Source: Pseudonocardia parietis (GTDB lineage Bacteria; Actinomycetota; Actinomycetes; Mycobacteriales; Pseudonocardiaceae). Taken from it: 64,000 nt of DNA. Of the stretch, positions 24,572 to 32,743 are shown piece after piece (the first letter of the stretch is position 1; the number at the start of each line of letters is the position of its first letter). The stretch spans positions 6,882,001 to 6,946,000 of the forward strand of contig NZ_JAGINU010000001.1 in the NCBI RefSeq assembly GCF_017876315.1, in the 5' to 3' direction. The notes below the pieces were generated by a model. The model did not search any database, was not told the DNA's origin, and saw nothing but the letters and a program-made list of their open reading frames with translations. The position numbers and the translations under genes are program-made.

Positions 24572-25972
24572 ATGAGCGAGGACTACCGCATCGAGCACGA
24601 CACGATGGGCGAGGTCCGGGTGCCGGCCGACGCGCTGTGGCGGGCCCAGACCCAGCGTGCCGTGGAGAACTTCCCGATCTCCGGCCGCGGCCTGGAACGC
24701 GCCCAGATCCGCGCACTCGGCCTGGTCAAGGCGGCCGCCGCCCGGGTGAACGGCGAGCTGGGTGTGCTCGACGACGACACGGCCGCGGCCATCGCGGCCG
24801 CGGCCGACGAGGTGGCCGCCGGCCGGCACGACGACCACTTCCCGGTCGACGTCTTCCAGACCGGCTCGGGCACGTCGTCGAACATGAACGCCAACGAGGT
24901 GATCGCCACCCTGGCGGTCCGCGCCGGCACCGAGGTGCACCCGAACGACCACGTCAACGCCTCGCAGTCGTCCAACGACGTCTTCCCCACCAGCATCCAC
25001 CTGGCCGCGACCGAGGCACTCGCCACCGACGTCGTCCCGGCGCTGGAGCACCTCGAGGCGGCGTTGCGCCGGCGTGCGGACGAGTGGTCGGAGGTCGTGA
25101 AGGCCGGCCGCACGCACCTGATGGACGCCGTCCCGATCACCCTCGGGCAGGAGGCGGGCGGCTGGGCCAGCCAGGCCGGTTACGGCGCCGACCGGGTCCG
25201 CGACGCGCTTCCCCGGCTCGCGGTCCTGCCCATCGGCGGGACCGCGGTCGGGACCGGGCTGAACGCGCCGGCCGGGTTCGGCGGCGGCGTCGTCGCGAGG
25301 CTGCGCGAGGCCACCGGGCTGGAGCAGCTCGCCGAGGCCACCGACCACATCGAGGCCCAGGGTTCCCGGGACGGCCTGGTGGAGGCGTCCGGTGCGCTGC
25401 GCACCGTGGCCGTCTCGCTCTACAAGATCGCCAACGACCTGCGGTGGCTGTCGTCGGGCCCGCGCACCGGGCTCGCCGAGATCCACCTGCCGGACCTGCA
25501 GCCGGGTAGCTCGATCATGCCGGGCAAGGTCAACCCGGTGATCTGCGAGGCCACGATGATGGTCTGCGCGCAGGTCATGGGCAACGACGCCACCGTCGGC
25601 TTCTCCGGCAGCCAGGGGAACCTGGAGCTCAACGTGATGATGCCGGTCATGGCGCGCAACGTGCTGGAGTCGGCGCGGCTGCTCGCGAACGCGTCCCGGC
25701 TGCTCGCCGACAAGGTCGTCGACGGGATGGAGGCCGACCTGGAGCGGACCCGGGAGTACGCCGAGTCCTCGCCCTCGATCGTCACGCCGCTCAACTCGAA
25801 GATCGGTTACGAGGAGGCCGCCGCGGTGGCCAAGCAGGCGCTGAAGGAGCGGAGGACCATCCGCGAGGTCGTGCTGGAGCGCGGGCACGTGGCGTCCGGG
25901 ACGCTCACCGAGGAGGAGCTGGACCGGGCACTGGACGTGCTGGCGATGACCCGCGGGGAGAAGCGCTCGTAG
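24572..25972 (+). CDS. fumC: Class II fumarate hydratase
   Basis: A 466-residue tetrameric fumarase that interconverts fumarate and malate in the TCA cycle without an iron-sulfur cluster. Key sites: SGTSSNMNANEV (substrate site A, about 96-107), NASQSSNDVFPT (128-139), THLMDAVPITLGQE with the catalytic-site His, and the family signature GSSIMPGKVNP (about 311-321). The length is normal. It is 54 bp downstream of glpX on the same strand and probably cotranscribed. Confidence 0.96.
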   Translation: MSEDYRIEHDTMGEVRVPADALWRAQTQRAVENFPISGRGLERAQIRALGLVKAAAARVNGELGVLDDDTAAAIAAAADEVAAGRHDDHFPVDVFQTGSGTSSNMNANEVIATLAVRAGTEVHPNDHVNASQSSNDVFPTSIHLAATEALATDVVPALEHLEAALRRRADEWSEVVKAGRTHLMDAVPITLGQEAGGWASQAGYGADRVRDALPRLAVLPIGGTAVGTGLNAPAGFGGGVVARLREATGLEQLAEATDHIEAQGSRDGLVEASGALRTVAVSLYKIANDLRWLSSGPRTGLAEIHLPDLQPGSSIMPGKVNPVICEATMMVCAQVMGNDATVGFSGSQGNLELNVMMPVMARNVLESARLLANASRLLADKVVDGMEADLERTREYAESSPSIVTPLNSKIGYEEAAAVAKQALKERRTIREVVLERGHVASGTLTEEELDRALDVLAMTRGEKRS

Positions 25973-26101
25973 CGGATCGCGACCGGTCAGTCGCGCCGGG
26001 TCAGTCCATCCGCTGTTCACCTCGTGGTCCCCGTACGGTCCACATGGGCGTGACACGGTGTGGTCGATTGTCGATCAACGCCACTCGGACGGACCTGTCG
26101 C

Positions 26102-27424
26102 ATGACGGATGAGCGCTTCGCGTACGAGCCCGTGCACGACCTGCGCAGCGGCCGCTTCGCCGGGGTCGAGGTCGTGCCACGGCGCCACCACGACGCCGTC
26201 GCCGCGCAGGCCCGGGACCGTGGCTGGAGCGCCCGGCAGATCGCCGAGCTCGACGCGAGCACCGCCGTCTCGGCCGTCGCGTCGGCCCGTGCCGGGTCGG
26301 GGGCCGCGCCGGTGCAGGTCGACGTCGCCGCGGACACCGTGCTGTACGCGCGGGACCGCCTGCGCCCGATGCTCGACGGGACCGCGGTCGCGCCGATGCT
26401 GGAGATCGGTCCCCCGATCGCGGCCGCCGCGGCCGCCGAGTACCTGGTCCCCGCCCTGGCGGAGCTGCGCCGCTGGGGTTTCCGGATCGGGCTCGACGGT
26501 GCCGGCCGCGGGTTCGGCCCGGACGTGGTCGCCGCGGTCCGGCCGGACGTGGTGAAGCTGGAACCGGAGCTGTCCGACGGCGTGCTGGACGCCGGGGCCG
26601 GCGCCGTCGTCCGGGCCGTGCTGGAGGTCTCGCGCGTGGTCGGCGCCCCGGTGGCCGCCACCGGCGTGCGGGATCCGGGCCGCCTGGTCGGCCTGTACAC
26701 GTGCGGGGTGGTGTTCGCGCAGGGGCCGTTGCTCGGCGGGGCGCGGCCGGTGCCCGGACCGAGCCCCGCGACGGGGCCCGAGCTGCTGGCCCTGCTCCGC
26801 GCGACGCCGGTCGCCCACGCCCCGGCGCGGACCCCGGCCGGCCCCGGGCCGGGTGGTGCGACCGCACCCGCCGCCGCGAACCCGGCCGGGCCGCCGGTGT
26901 CCGGGCCGCCGGTCCGCGGGCTCGCCACGCCCACGGTGACGCTGCCCGAGGACGCCACGGGTGGCACCGCCCGCGAGATCCTGCGCGAGCACCCGGACTC
27001 GGCCGGTGTCGTGCTCGTCGACCCCGCCCACCGCCCGGTCGGCTACCTGGACCGGAGCCGCTTCCTGCTGAACATGACCGGGAGGTTCGGGCACGCGCTC
27101 TGGGCGGACAAGCCGGCGCGGTCGCTGGCCGACCCGCCGCGGACGGTCGACGAGCGCACCCCGCTCGCCCGGGCGCTCGAGCTGAGCCTGTCCGGCGATC
27201 CGGCCCGTGGGTACGACGACCTGGTCGTCGTCGCGGCGGACGGGACCTGCCGCGGGGTGGTCGCCGTCGCGGAGCTGTGGCGGCGGGCGATCCTGCCCGG
27301 CGGCCCCGGAACGGGCGGGCGGCCGGTGGTGGTCGACGGGGCCCCGCGAGGCCGGCCCGTCGCCCCGCACGGACCCGGGCCTGCTCCGGCGACGCGCGAC
27401 CGTCGGGGGTCGCTGCTTTCATGA
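26102..27424 (+). CDS. Degenerate EAL-domain protein with C-terminal CBS-like region
   Basis: A 440-residue protein. Residues 1-230 have the overall pattern of an EAL (c-di-GMP phosphodiesterase) barrel, but the key motifs are changed: the EAL signature reads GVEVVPR, the KxDxxL position reads KLEPELSDG, and the late GVET-like position reads GVRDPGRL. Catalysis is therefore unlikely. After a Pro/Ala-rich linker (about 240-285), residues 290-415 look like a pair of CBS-type half domains (SAGVVLVDPAHRPVGYLDR, then DDLVVVAADGTCRGVVAVAEL). It may bind a nucleotide signal. The ATG at 26102 is used; ligB follows after 4 bp, so the pair is an operon. Confidence 0.6.
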   Translation: MTDERFAYEPVHDLRSGRFAGVEVVPRRHHDAVAAQARDRGWSARQIAELDASTAVSAVASARAGSGAAPVQVDVAADTVLYARDRLRPMLDGTAVAPMLEIGPPIAAAAAAEYLVPALAELRRWGFRIGLDGAGRGFGPDVVAAVRPDVVKLEPELSDGVLDAGAGAVVRAVLEVSRVVGAPVAATGVRDPGRLVGLYTCGVVFAQGPLLGGARPVPGPSPATGPELLALLRATPVAHAPARTPAGPGPGGATAPAAANPAGPPVSGPPVRGLATPTVTLPEDATGGTAREILREHPDSAGVVLVDPAHRPVGYLDRSRFLLNMTGRFGHALWADKPARSLADPPRTVDERTPLARALELSLSGDPARGYDDLVVVAADGTCRGVVAVAELWRRAILPGGPGTGGRPVVVDGAPRGRPVAPHGPGPAPATRDRRGSLLS

Positions 27425-27428
27425 GTCG

Positions 27429-28961
27429 GTGCTGTTCACCGACGTCGTCACCACCTCGTCCGCGGTCGGGGCGACCCGTGCGCGCAAGGAGAAGACCGCC
27501 GCACTCGCGGACCTGCTGCGTGCCGCCACACCGGGCGAGGTCGTGCCCGTGGTCGCGTGGCTGTCCGGGGTTCCCCGGCAGGGCCGGCTCGGCACCGGGT
27601 GGCGGACCCTCGCGGCCGTCGACGTCGCGCCCGCCGCGCAGCCGTCCCTGACGGTCGAGCAGGTGGACGGCCTGCTCGACGAGCTCGTCGGCACCACGGG
27701 GCAGGGCTCGGCCCGGCGCCGCCGCGACCTGCTGGACCGGCTCTACGGTGCGGCCACCGCCGACGAGCAGCGGTTCCTGCACCGGCTGCTCACCGGCGAG
27801 CTGCGCCAGGGTGCGCTCGAGGGCCTGATGGTCGACGCGGTGGCCGTCGCGTCCGGCGCCGGGCAGGCCGCCGTCCGGCGGGCGTTCATGCTCTCCGGGC
27901 AGCTCCCGGAGACCGCCGCGACCGCGCTCGGGGGCGGCGAGGAGGCGCTCGCCGCGGTCGGGCTGGAGGTCGGCCGCCCGATCCGCCCGATGCTCGCCTC
28001 CCCCGGTGACTCGCTCGACGCCGCGCTGGCCGCGCTCGGCCACGAGGTCGTCGTCGAGCACAAGCTCGACGGCGCCCGGATCCAGGTGCACCGCCGCGGT
28101 GACGACGTCCGGGTCTGGACCCGCACCCTGCGCGAGATCACCGCGGGGGTCCCCGAGCTGGTCGAGCTGGCCCGTGGGCTCGCCTGCGACACCGTGGTGC
28201 TCGACGGCGAGACCCTCGCGCTCGACGACGACGGCCGTCCCCGTCCTTTCCAGGACACGATGAGCCGGTTCGGCACCGAGGGCACCGCGGCCGGCTCGGC
28301 GCTGCTCTCCCCGTTCTTCTTCGACCTGCTGCACCTCGACGGCCGCGATCTCGTCGACGAACCTCTCCAGGTGCGCCTCGACGCGCTCGCCGGGCTGCTC
28401 GCCGCCGAGGAGCACGCACCGCTGCGGATGCCCGGTGCGCGGCGGCCGTCGGCGGACGAGGCCGCCGCGCTACTGGACGGGGCACTCGGCGCCGGGCACG
28501 AGGGCGTCGTCGTCAAGGACCTGGCGAGCACGTACGCGGCGGGGCGGCGGGGCAAGGCCTGGCAGAAGGTCAAACCGGTGCACACCCTCGATCTCGTCGT
28601 GCTCGCCGCGGAGTGGGGGTACGGCCGGCGGACCGGATCGCTGTCCAACATCCATCTCGGTGCCCGCGACCCGGACGGCGGGGAGCCGGTGATGGTCGGC
28701 AAGACGTTCAAGGGGATGACCGACGAGCTGCTGGAGTGGCAGACCAGGACGTTCCCCGAGTACGCGCGGGCGCAGGAGCCCGGCGTGGTGTACCTGCGCC
28801 CCGAGCTGGTCGTGGAGATCGCGCTCGACGGTGCGCAGCGCAGCACCCGCTACCCGGGCGGCGTCGCGCTGCGGTTCGCCCGGGTAGTGCGCTACCGGCC
28901 GGACAAGACGCCGGAGGAGGCGGACCCGCTGCCGGCGGTACGGGCGCTGCTGTCCGGCTGA
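27429..28961 (+). CDS. ligB: ATP-dependent DNA ligase, LigB-type
   Basis: A 510-residue ATP-dependent ligase of the actinobacterial LigB group. The N-terminal DNA-binding domain spans about 1-190. The nucleotidyltransferase domain holds the AMP-accepting Lys212 in VVEHKLDGARIQVH, then LDGETLAL, SPFFFDLLHLDG and GVVVKDLASTY. The OB-fold contains VLAAEWGYGRRTG and PELVVEIALDGAQRS. It seals nicks in repair as a backup to the NAD-dependent LigA. The GTG start at 27429 lies 4 bp after the EAL-like gene. The length is normal for the family. Confidence 0.93.
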   Translation: MLFTDVVTTSSAVGATRARKEKTAALADLLRAATPGEVVPVVAWLSGVPRQGRLGTGWRTLAAVDVAPAAQPSLTVEQVDGLLDELVGTTGQGSARRRRDLLDRLYGAATADEQRFLHRLLTGELRQGALEGLMVDAVAVASGAGQAAVRRAFMLSGQLPETAATALGGGEEALAAVGLEVGRPIRPMLASPGDSLDAALAALGHEVVVEHKLDGARIQVHRRGDDVRVWTRTLREITAGVPELVELARGLACDTVVLDGETLALDDDGRPRPFQDTMSRFGTEGTAAGSALLSPFFFDLLHLDGRDLVDEPLQVRLDALAGLLAAEEHAPLRMPGARRPSADEAAALLDGALGAGHEGVVVKDLASTYAAGRRGKAWQKVKPVHTLDLVVLAAEWGYGRRTGSLSNIHLGARDPDGGEPVMVGKTFKGMTDELLEWQTRTFPEYARAQEPGVVYLRPELVVEIALDGAQRSTRYPGGVALRFARVVRYRPDKTPEEADPLPAVRALLSG

Positions 28962-29002
28962 ACCGGCGGGAGAGCCCGGCACTGGCGTAGGATTCCGACA
29001 CC

Positions 29003-30451
29003 GTGCGCTTCCTCGACGAACGATCGCCGGATCACGACCTCACCTACGACGATGTCTTCCTCGTTCCGCGCCGGTCCTCGGTCGCGTCCCGGTTCGACGT
29101 CGACCTCAGCACCCCGGACGGGAGCGGCGCGACCGTTCCGGTGGTGGCGGCCAACATGACCGCCGTCGCGGGCCGTCGGATGGCCGAGACGCTGGCCCGG
29201 CGCGGCGCGCTGACCGTGCTGCCGCAGGACGTCGCCACCGACGCCGTCGCCGGGATCGTGTCGTGGCTGAAGTCCCGCCACCCGGTCTGGGACACCCCGC
29301 TCGTGCTCACCCCCGGCGACGCCGTGGCCGACGCGCTGAACCTGCTGCCCAAGCGGGCGCACGACGCCGTCGTGGTCGTCGACGACGGCGGCCGCCCGGT
29401 CGGGACGGTGGACCATGCCGCCTGCACCGGCGTCGACCGGTTCACCCGGCTGGCCGAGGTTCTCGACCCGAACCCGCTGGCGCTGCCGATGGACACCGCG
29501 CCGCGGGAGGTGTTCGAGCAGCTCGACGCCCGTCGCGGCGGGACCGTCGCCCTCGGTCTCGACGGCGACGGCCGGCTCGCCGGCCTGCTCACCCCGCTCG
29601 GCGCCATCCGGGCGGGGATCTACTCGCCGGCGTTGGACGCGCAGGGCCGGCTGCGCACCGCGGCCGCGATCGGGATCAACGGCGACGTCGCGGTGAAGGC
29701 GAAGGCACTGCTCGCCGCGGGCGCCGATGTCCTCGTGGTGGACACCGCACACGGCCACCAGGAGAAGATGATCGACGCGCTGGGTGCGGTGCGCCGGGTC
29801 GTCTCGGAGACCGGCGCGCCGGTCCCGATCGCGGCGGGCAACGTCGTCACCGCCGAGGGGGTGGCCGATCTCGTCGACGCGGGCGCGGACATCGTCAAGG
29901 TCGGTGTCGGCCCGGGCGCGATGTGCACCACCCGGATGATGACCGGCGTCGGGCGACCGCAGTTCTCCGCGGTCGCCGAGTGTGCCGCCGCGGCCCGCGA
30001 GCGCGGCGCCGTGATCTGGGCGGACGGTGGCGTGCGGCACCCCCGTGACGTCGCGCTGGCCCTCGCCGCGGGCGCCGCGTCGGTGATGATCGGTTCCTGG
30101 CTGGCCGGGACCTACGAGTCCCCCGGGGACCTGCTGTGGGACGAGCAGGGCCGGGCCTACAAGGAGTCGTTCGGGATGGCCTCGAAGCGGGCGGTCAGCG
30201 CCCGCACCCGCGGCGACAACGCGTTCGACCGGGCCCGCAAGGCACTGTTCGAGGAGGGCATCTCGTCCTCGCGGCAGCGGCTCGACCCGGACCAGCCGGG
30301 CGTCGAGGACCTCCTCGACGAGATCTGCTCGGGCGTCCGGTCGGCGTGCACCTACGCCGGAGCCCGCACCCTGGACGAGCTGCACGAGCGCTCGGTCGTC
30401 GGGGTGCAGACCACCGCCGGGTTCACCGAGGGCACCCCGCACGGGTTGTAG
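29003..30451 (+). CDS. guaB1: GuaB1-family IMP dehydrogenase-related protein, probable GMP reductase
   Basis: A 482-residue IMPDH/GMPR-family barrel. The opening LTYDDVFLVPRRSSV is family-typical. A CBS pair interrupts the barrel (about 95-210, AVVVVDDGGRPVGTVDHA). The catalytic loop reads VGPGAMCTTRMMTGVG with the active Cys. The mobile-flap region includes YKESFGMASKRAV. Mycobacterial GuaB1 proteins have been shown to act as CBS-containing GMP reductases in purine salvage, so that role is inferred here. The GTG start at 29003 follows a 41-bp gap after ligB. Confidence 0.92.
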   Translation: MRFLDERSPDHDLTYDDVFLVPRRSSVASRFDVDLSTPDGSGATVPVVAANMTAVAGRRMAETLARRGALTVLPQDVATDAVAGIVSWLKSRHPVWDTPLVLTPGDAVADALNLLPKRAHDAVVVVDDGGRPVGTVDHAACTGVDRFTRLAEVLDPNPLALPMDTAPREVFEQLDARRGGTVALGLDGDGRLAGLLTPLGAIRAGIYSPALDAQGRLRTAAAIGINGDVAVKAKALLAAGADVLVVDTAHGHQEKMIDALGAVRRVVSETGAPVPIAAGNVVTAEGVADLVDAGADIVKVGVGPGAMCTTRMMTGVGRPQFSAVAECAAAARERGAVIWADGGVRHPRDVALALAAGAASVMIGSWLAGTYESPGDLLWDEQGRAYKESFGMASKRAVSARTRGDNAFDRARKALFEEGISSSRQRLDPDQPGVEDLLDEICSGVRSACTYAGARTLDELHERSVVGVQTTAGFTEGTPHGL

Positions 30452-30463
30452 GGCGCCGGGCGG

Positions 30464-30886
30464 TCAGATCCCGGCCGCCTCGCGCATCAGGTGGGTGTCC
30501 GCCACACCCTCGAACGCTGTCACCCGCCCGTCGGCGAACTCCCAGACGTGCACGGCGCGCGCGACGGCCGAGCGCCCGGTCGTGGCGTGCGTCACCTCGT
30601 AGCGGACGATCACCACCACGGTGTCGCCGCACGGCAGGAACCGTTCCGGGACGGCCGCGAACGAGCTCCACTCCGCGCCGACGCGGGCGAACACGTTCTC
30701 CATGACCTGCTGCGGCCCGACGAAGGTGCCGGCGTAGTCCGAGCCCGCCGGCTCGGTCCACCGCACGTCGTCGGCCAGCGTCGCGAGGACGGACGGGATG
30801 TCGCCGCGGGCGAACGCGTCGTAGCCGTCACGCAGCATCGTCTCCGGAGCGGTCGAGGCGTCGGTCCGGGTCTCTGAGGTCGTCAT
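30464..30886 (-). CDS. Nuclear transport factor 2-fold (SnoaL-like) protein
   Basis: A 140-residue cone-shaped NTF2/SnoaL-fold protein. Features: the first helix LRDGYDAFARGDIPSVLATLADDVRWTEPAG, in pieces over residues 18-48; then strands ERFLPCGDTVVVIVRYEV and ARAVHVWEFADGRVTAFEG. Such proteins are small isomerases or ligand binders, and the role is unknown here. The ATG at 30886 is preferred over an upstream start because the extension is Pro/Arg-rich without family character. Convergent with guaB1. Confidence 0.8.
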   Translation of the reverse strand: MTTSETRTDASTAPETMLRDGYDAFARGDIPSVLATLADDVRWTEPAGSDYAGTFVGPQQVMENVFARVGAEWSSFAAVPERFLPCGDTVVVIVRYEVTHATTGRSAVARAVHVWEFADGRVTAFEGVADTHLMREAAGI

Positions 30887-30951
30887 GTCGGCCGAGGGTC
30901 CTCGCGGCGGCCGGGCCGGTGCCATCGTCAGGAGCAGGTATCGCGAACACG

Positions 30952-30988
30952 CCGTGGCCCCCGCGCATCGGATGCGCGGGGGCCACGG
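30952..30988 (-). terminator. Hairpin terminator downstream of phoH2
   Basis: A perfect 17-bp stem (30952-30968 with 30972-30988) and a 3-base loop, starting CCGTGGCCCCCGCGC on the plus strand. It lies 12 bp past the phoH2 stop on the minus strand and between two genes read in the same direction. No T-tract follows. Confidence 0.75.
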
Positions 30989-31000
30989 GCGCCGGTCCGG

Positions 31001-32374
31001 TTACGAGTTCGGGCCCTCCAGCATCTCGGTGACCAGCGCGGCGATCGGCGAGCGCTCGCTGCGGGTCAGCGTCACGTGGGCGAACAGCGGGTGCCCCTTC
31101 AGCTTCTCGATGACGGCGTTGACCCCGTCGTGCCTGCCGACGCGCAGGTTGTCCCGCTGCGCGACGTCGTGCGTGAGCACGACCCGCGACGCGGCGCCGA
31201 GCCGGGACAGCACCGTGAGCAGCACGTTGCGCTCCAGCGACTGAGCCTCGTCGACGATCACGAAGGTGTCGTGCAGCGACCGCCCGCGGATGTGCGTGAG
31301 CGGCAGGACCTCGAGCATCCCGCGGGCGATGACCTCGTCGATGACGTCCTGGCTGACCAGCGCGCCGAGGGTGTCGAAGACGGCCTGCGCCCAGGGCTGC
31401 ATCTTCTCGCTCTCACCGCCCGGCAGGTACCCCAGGTCCTGGCCGCCGACGGCGTAGAGCGGGCGGAAGACGACGATCTTGCGGTGCGCCTGGCGCTCCA
31501 GCACCGCCTCCAGCCCGGCGCACAACGCGAGCGCCGACTTACCGGTACCGGCGCGCCCCCCGAGGGAGACGATCCCGACCTCGTTGTCGAGCAGCAGGTC
31601 CAGCGCGATCCGCTGCTCCGCCGAGCGTCCGTGCAGCCCGAACGCCTCGCGGTCGCCCCGGACCAGCTTGACCCGCTTGTCCGCGGTGACCCGACCCAGC
31701 GCATTCGACGCCCCGACCAGTCGCACCCCGGTGTTGCAGGGGATCTCCCGGGCCGCGTCGTGGTCGAGGACGCCGTCCCGGAACAGCGTGTCCACGTCGT
31801 CGGCGGCGACCTCCAGGTCGGTCATCCCCGTCCAGCCGGAGAACAGGACGTCCTGGCCGTGGTACTCGTCGGCGTCCAGCCCGACCGCCGCCGCCTTGAC
31901 CCGCAGCGGCATGTCCTTGGTGACCAGGGTGACCTCCGCCGTGGAGGCGGGGTCGGCCCTGAGGTTCAGCGCGCAGGCCAGGATCCGCGAGTCGTTCGAG
32001 TCCGTGCGGAAGCCGGCCGGAAGGACCGCGGGGTCGGAGTGGTTGAGCTCGACGTGCAGGCTTCCGCCCTTGTCGCCGACGGGGATCGGCGCGTCGAGCC
32101 GGCCGTACTTCACGCGCATCTCGTCGAGCTGGCGCAGTGCGGTCCGGGCGAACCAGCCGAGTTCGGGGTGGTGACGCTTGGCCTCCAACTCGGAGATCAC
32201 GACCAGCGGCAGGACGACCTGGTGCTCGTCGAAACGGAGCAACGACCACGGGTCGGACAGCAGCACGGACGTGTCGAGCACGTAGCAACGGGTGGAACCT
32301 GCCGGTGCGTCCCCGACGGGCCCCTGCGGAAGAGCGGCGGCCTGTTCGGTGAGGGCGGGACGACGATCGGTCAC
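31001..32374 (-). CDS. phoH2: PhoH2-type PIN-domain RNase/helicase
   Basis: A 457-residue fusion of an N-terminal PIN nuclease domain and a C-terminal PhoH ATPase. The PIN part has the metal Asp in YVLDTSVLLSDPW (about 28-40), VISELEAKR and SNDSRILACAL. The PhoH part has Walker A GRAGTGKSALAL (about 280) and Walker B TFVIVDEAQSLE. The mycobacterial homologue unwinds and cleaves RNA and is classed with toxin-antitoxin systems. The GTG at 32374 has an AGGGAG ribosome site at a good distance. The frame stays open about 60 codons farther upstream, described separately. Confidence 0.92.
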   Translation of the reverse strand: MTDRRPALTEQAAALPQGPVGDAPAGSTRCYVLDTSVLLSDPWSLLRFDEHQVVLPLVVISELEAKRHHPELGWFARTALRQLDEMRVKYGRLDAPIPVGDKGGSLHVELNHSDPAVLPAGFRTDSNDSRILACALNLRADPASTAEVTLVTKDMPLRVKAAAVGLDADEYHGQDVLFSGWTGMTDLEVAADDVDTLFRDGVLDHDAAREIPCNTGVRLVGASNALGRVTADKRVKLVRGDREAFGLHGRSAEQRIALDLLLDNEVGIVSLGGRAGTGKSALALCAGLEAVLERQAHRKIVVFRPLYAVGGQDLGYLPGGESEKMQPWAQAVFDTLGALVSQDVIDEVIARGMLEVLPLTHIRGRSLHDTFVIVDEAQSLERNVLLTVLSRLGAASRVVLTHDVAQRDNLRVGRHDGVNAVIEKLKGHPLFAHVTLTRSERSPIAALVTEMLEGPNS

Positions 32375-32554
32375 GGGTACTCCCTCGCAGGCGCGGCACC
32401 ACACCTGCTCTGCGTCGGGCCGGCCGGTCCTGATGCGGGACGCGACGTCGGACGACCATGGCGGTCCTCCGGCCGGCACGCCCGCGAGGGCCGGGTGCCG
32501 GCCCTCTCGGGTGCGTTTCGACACCACGTTCAGGGCCTCCCGGACGAGCCGCAT
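32375..32554 (-). other. phoH2 leader with open in-frame upstream segment
   Basis: The phoH2 reading frame stays open upstream to an ATG at 32554 (MRLVREALNVVSKRTREGRH and on). It would add about 60 residues with a Cys-x-x-Cys near the end (WCRACEG). In mycobacteria phoH2 is preceded by a small separate gene, phoAT; here an equivalent piece could be fused in frame, or the frame could be open by chance. A ribosome site directly before GTG 32374 argues that most translation begins there. Confidence 0.3.
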
Positions 32555-32580
32555 CGGATACGACCCATCGATGATGACGC

Positions 32581-32608
32581 TACTAGTGGTCACCCTCGTG
32601 CGGTCAAT
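32581..32608 (-). promoter_or_regulatory. Likely phoH2 promoter
   Basis: On the minus strand TTGACC (32608-32603) is followed after 16 bp by TAGTAG (32586-32581). This is a fair match to housekeeping sigma-factor elements in actinobacteria. Transcription would begin near 32575, leaving a leader of about 200 bases before GTG 32374. Confidence 0.45.
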
Positions 32609-32743
32609 AGCGACTCTCCGCCGGAGAGGTGAGAAGAACTCCGATGGAAGACTCGTAACCTGCCGTTCACCGTGTGGCGACTACCGTCCGCCGTCGGTTC
32701 GAGCTGCGGTGACACGAATGGCGGCGCGCCGTTCGTCGGTACC

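Noticed and set aside
23345..26056. Very long minus-strand open frame across glpX and fumC
   Set aside because: It is antisense to two well-recognised enzymes and has low-quality His/Arg/Gly-rich sequence; only its 3' end (DUF4245) is real.
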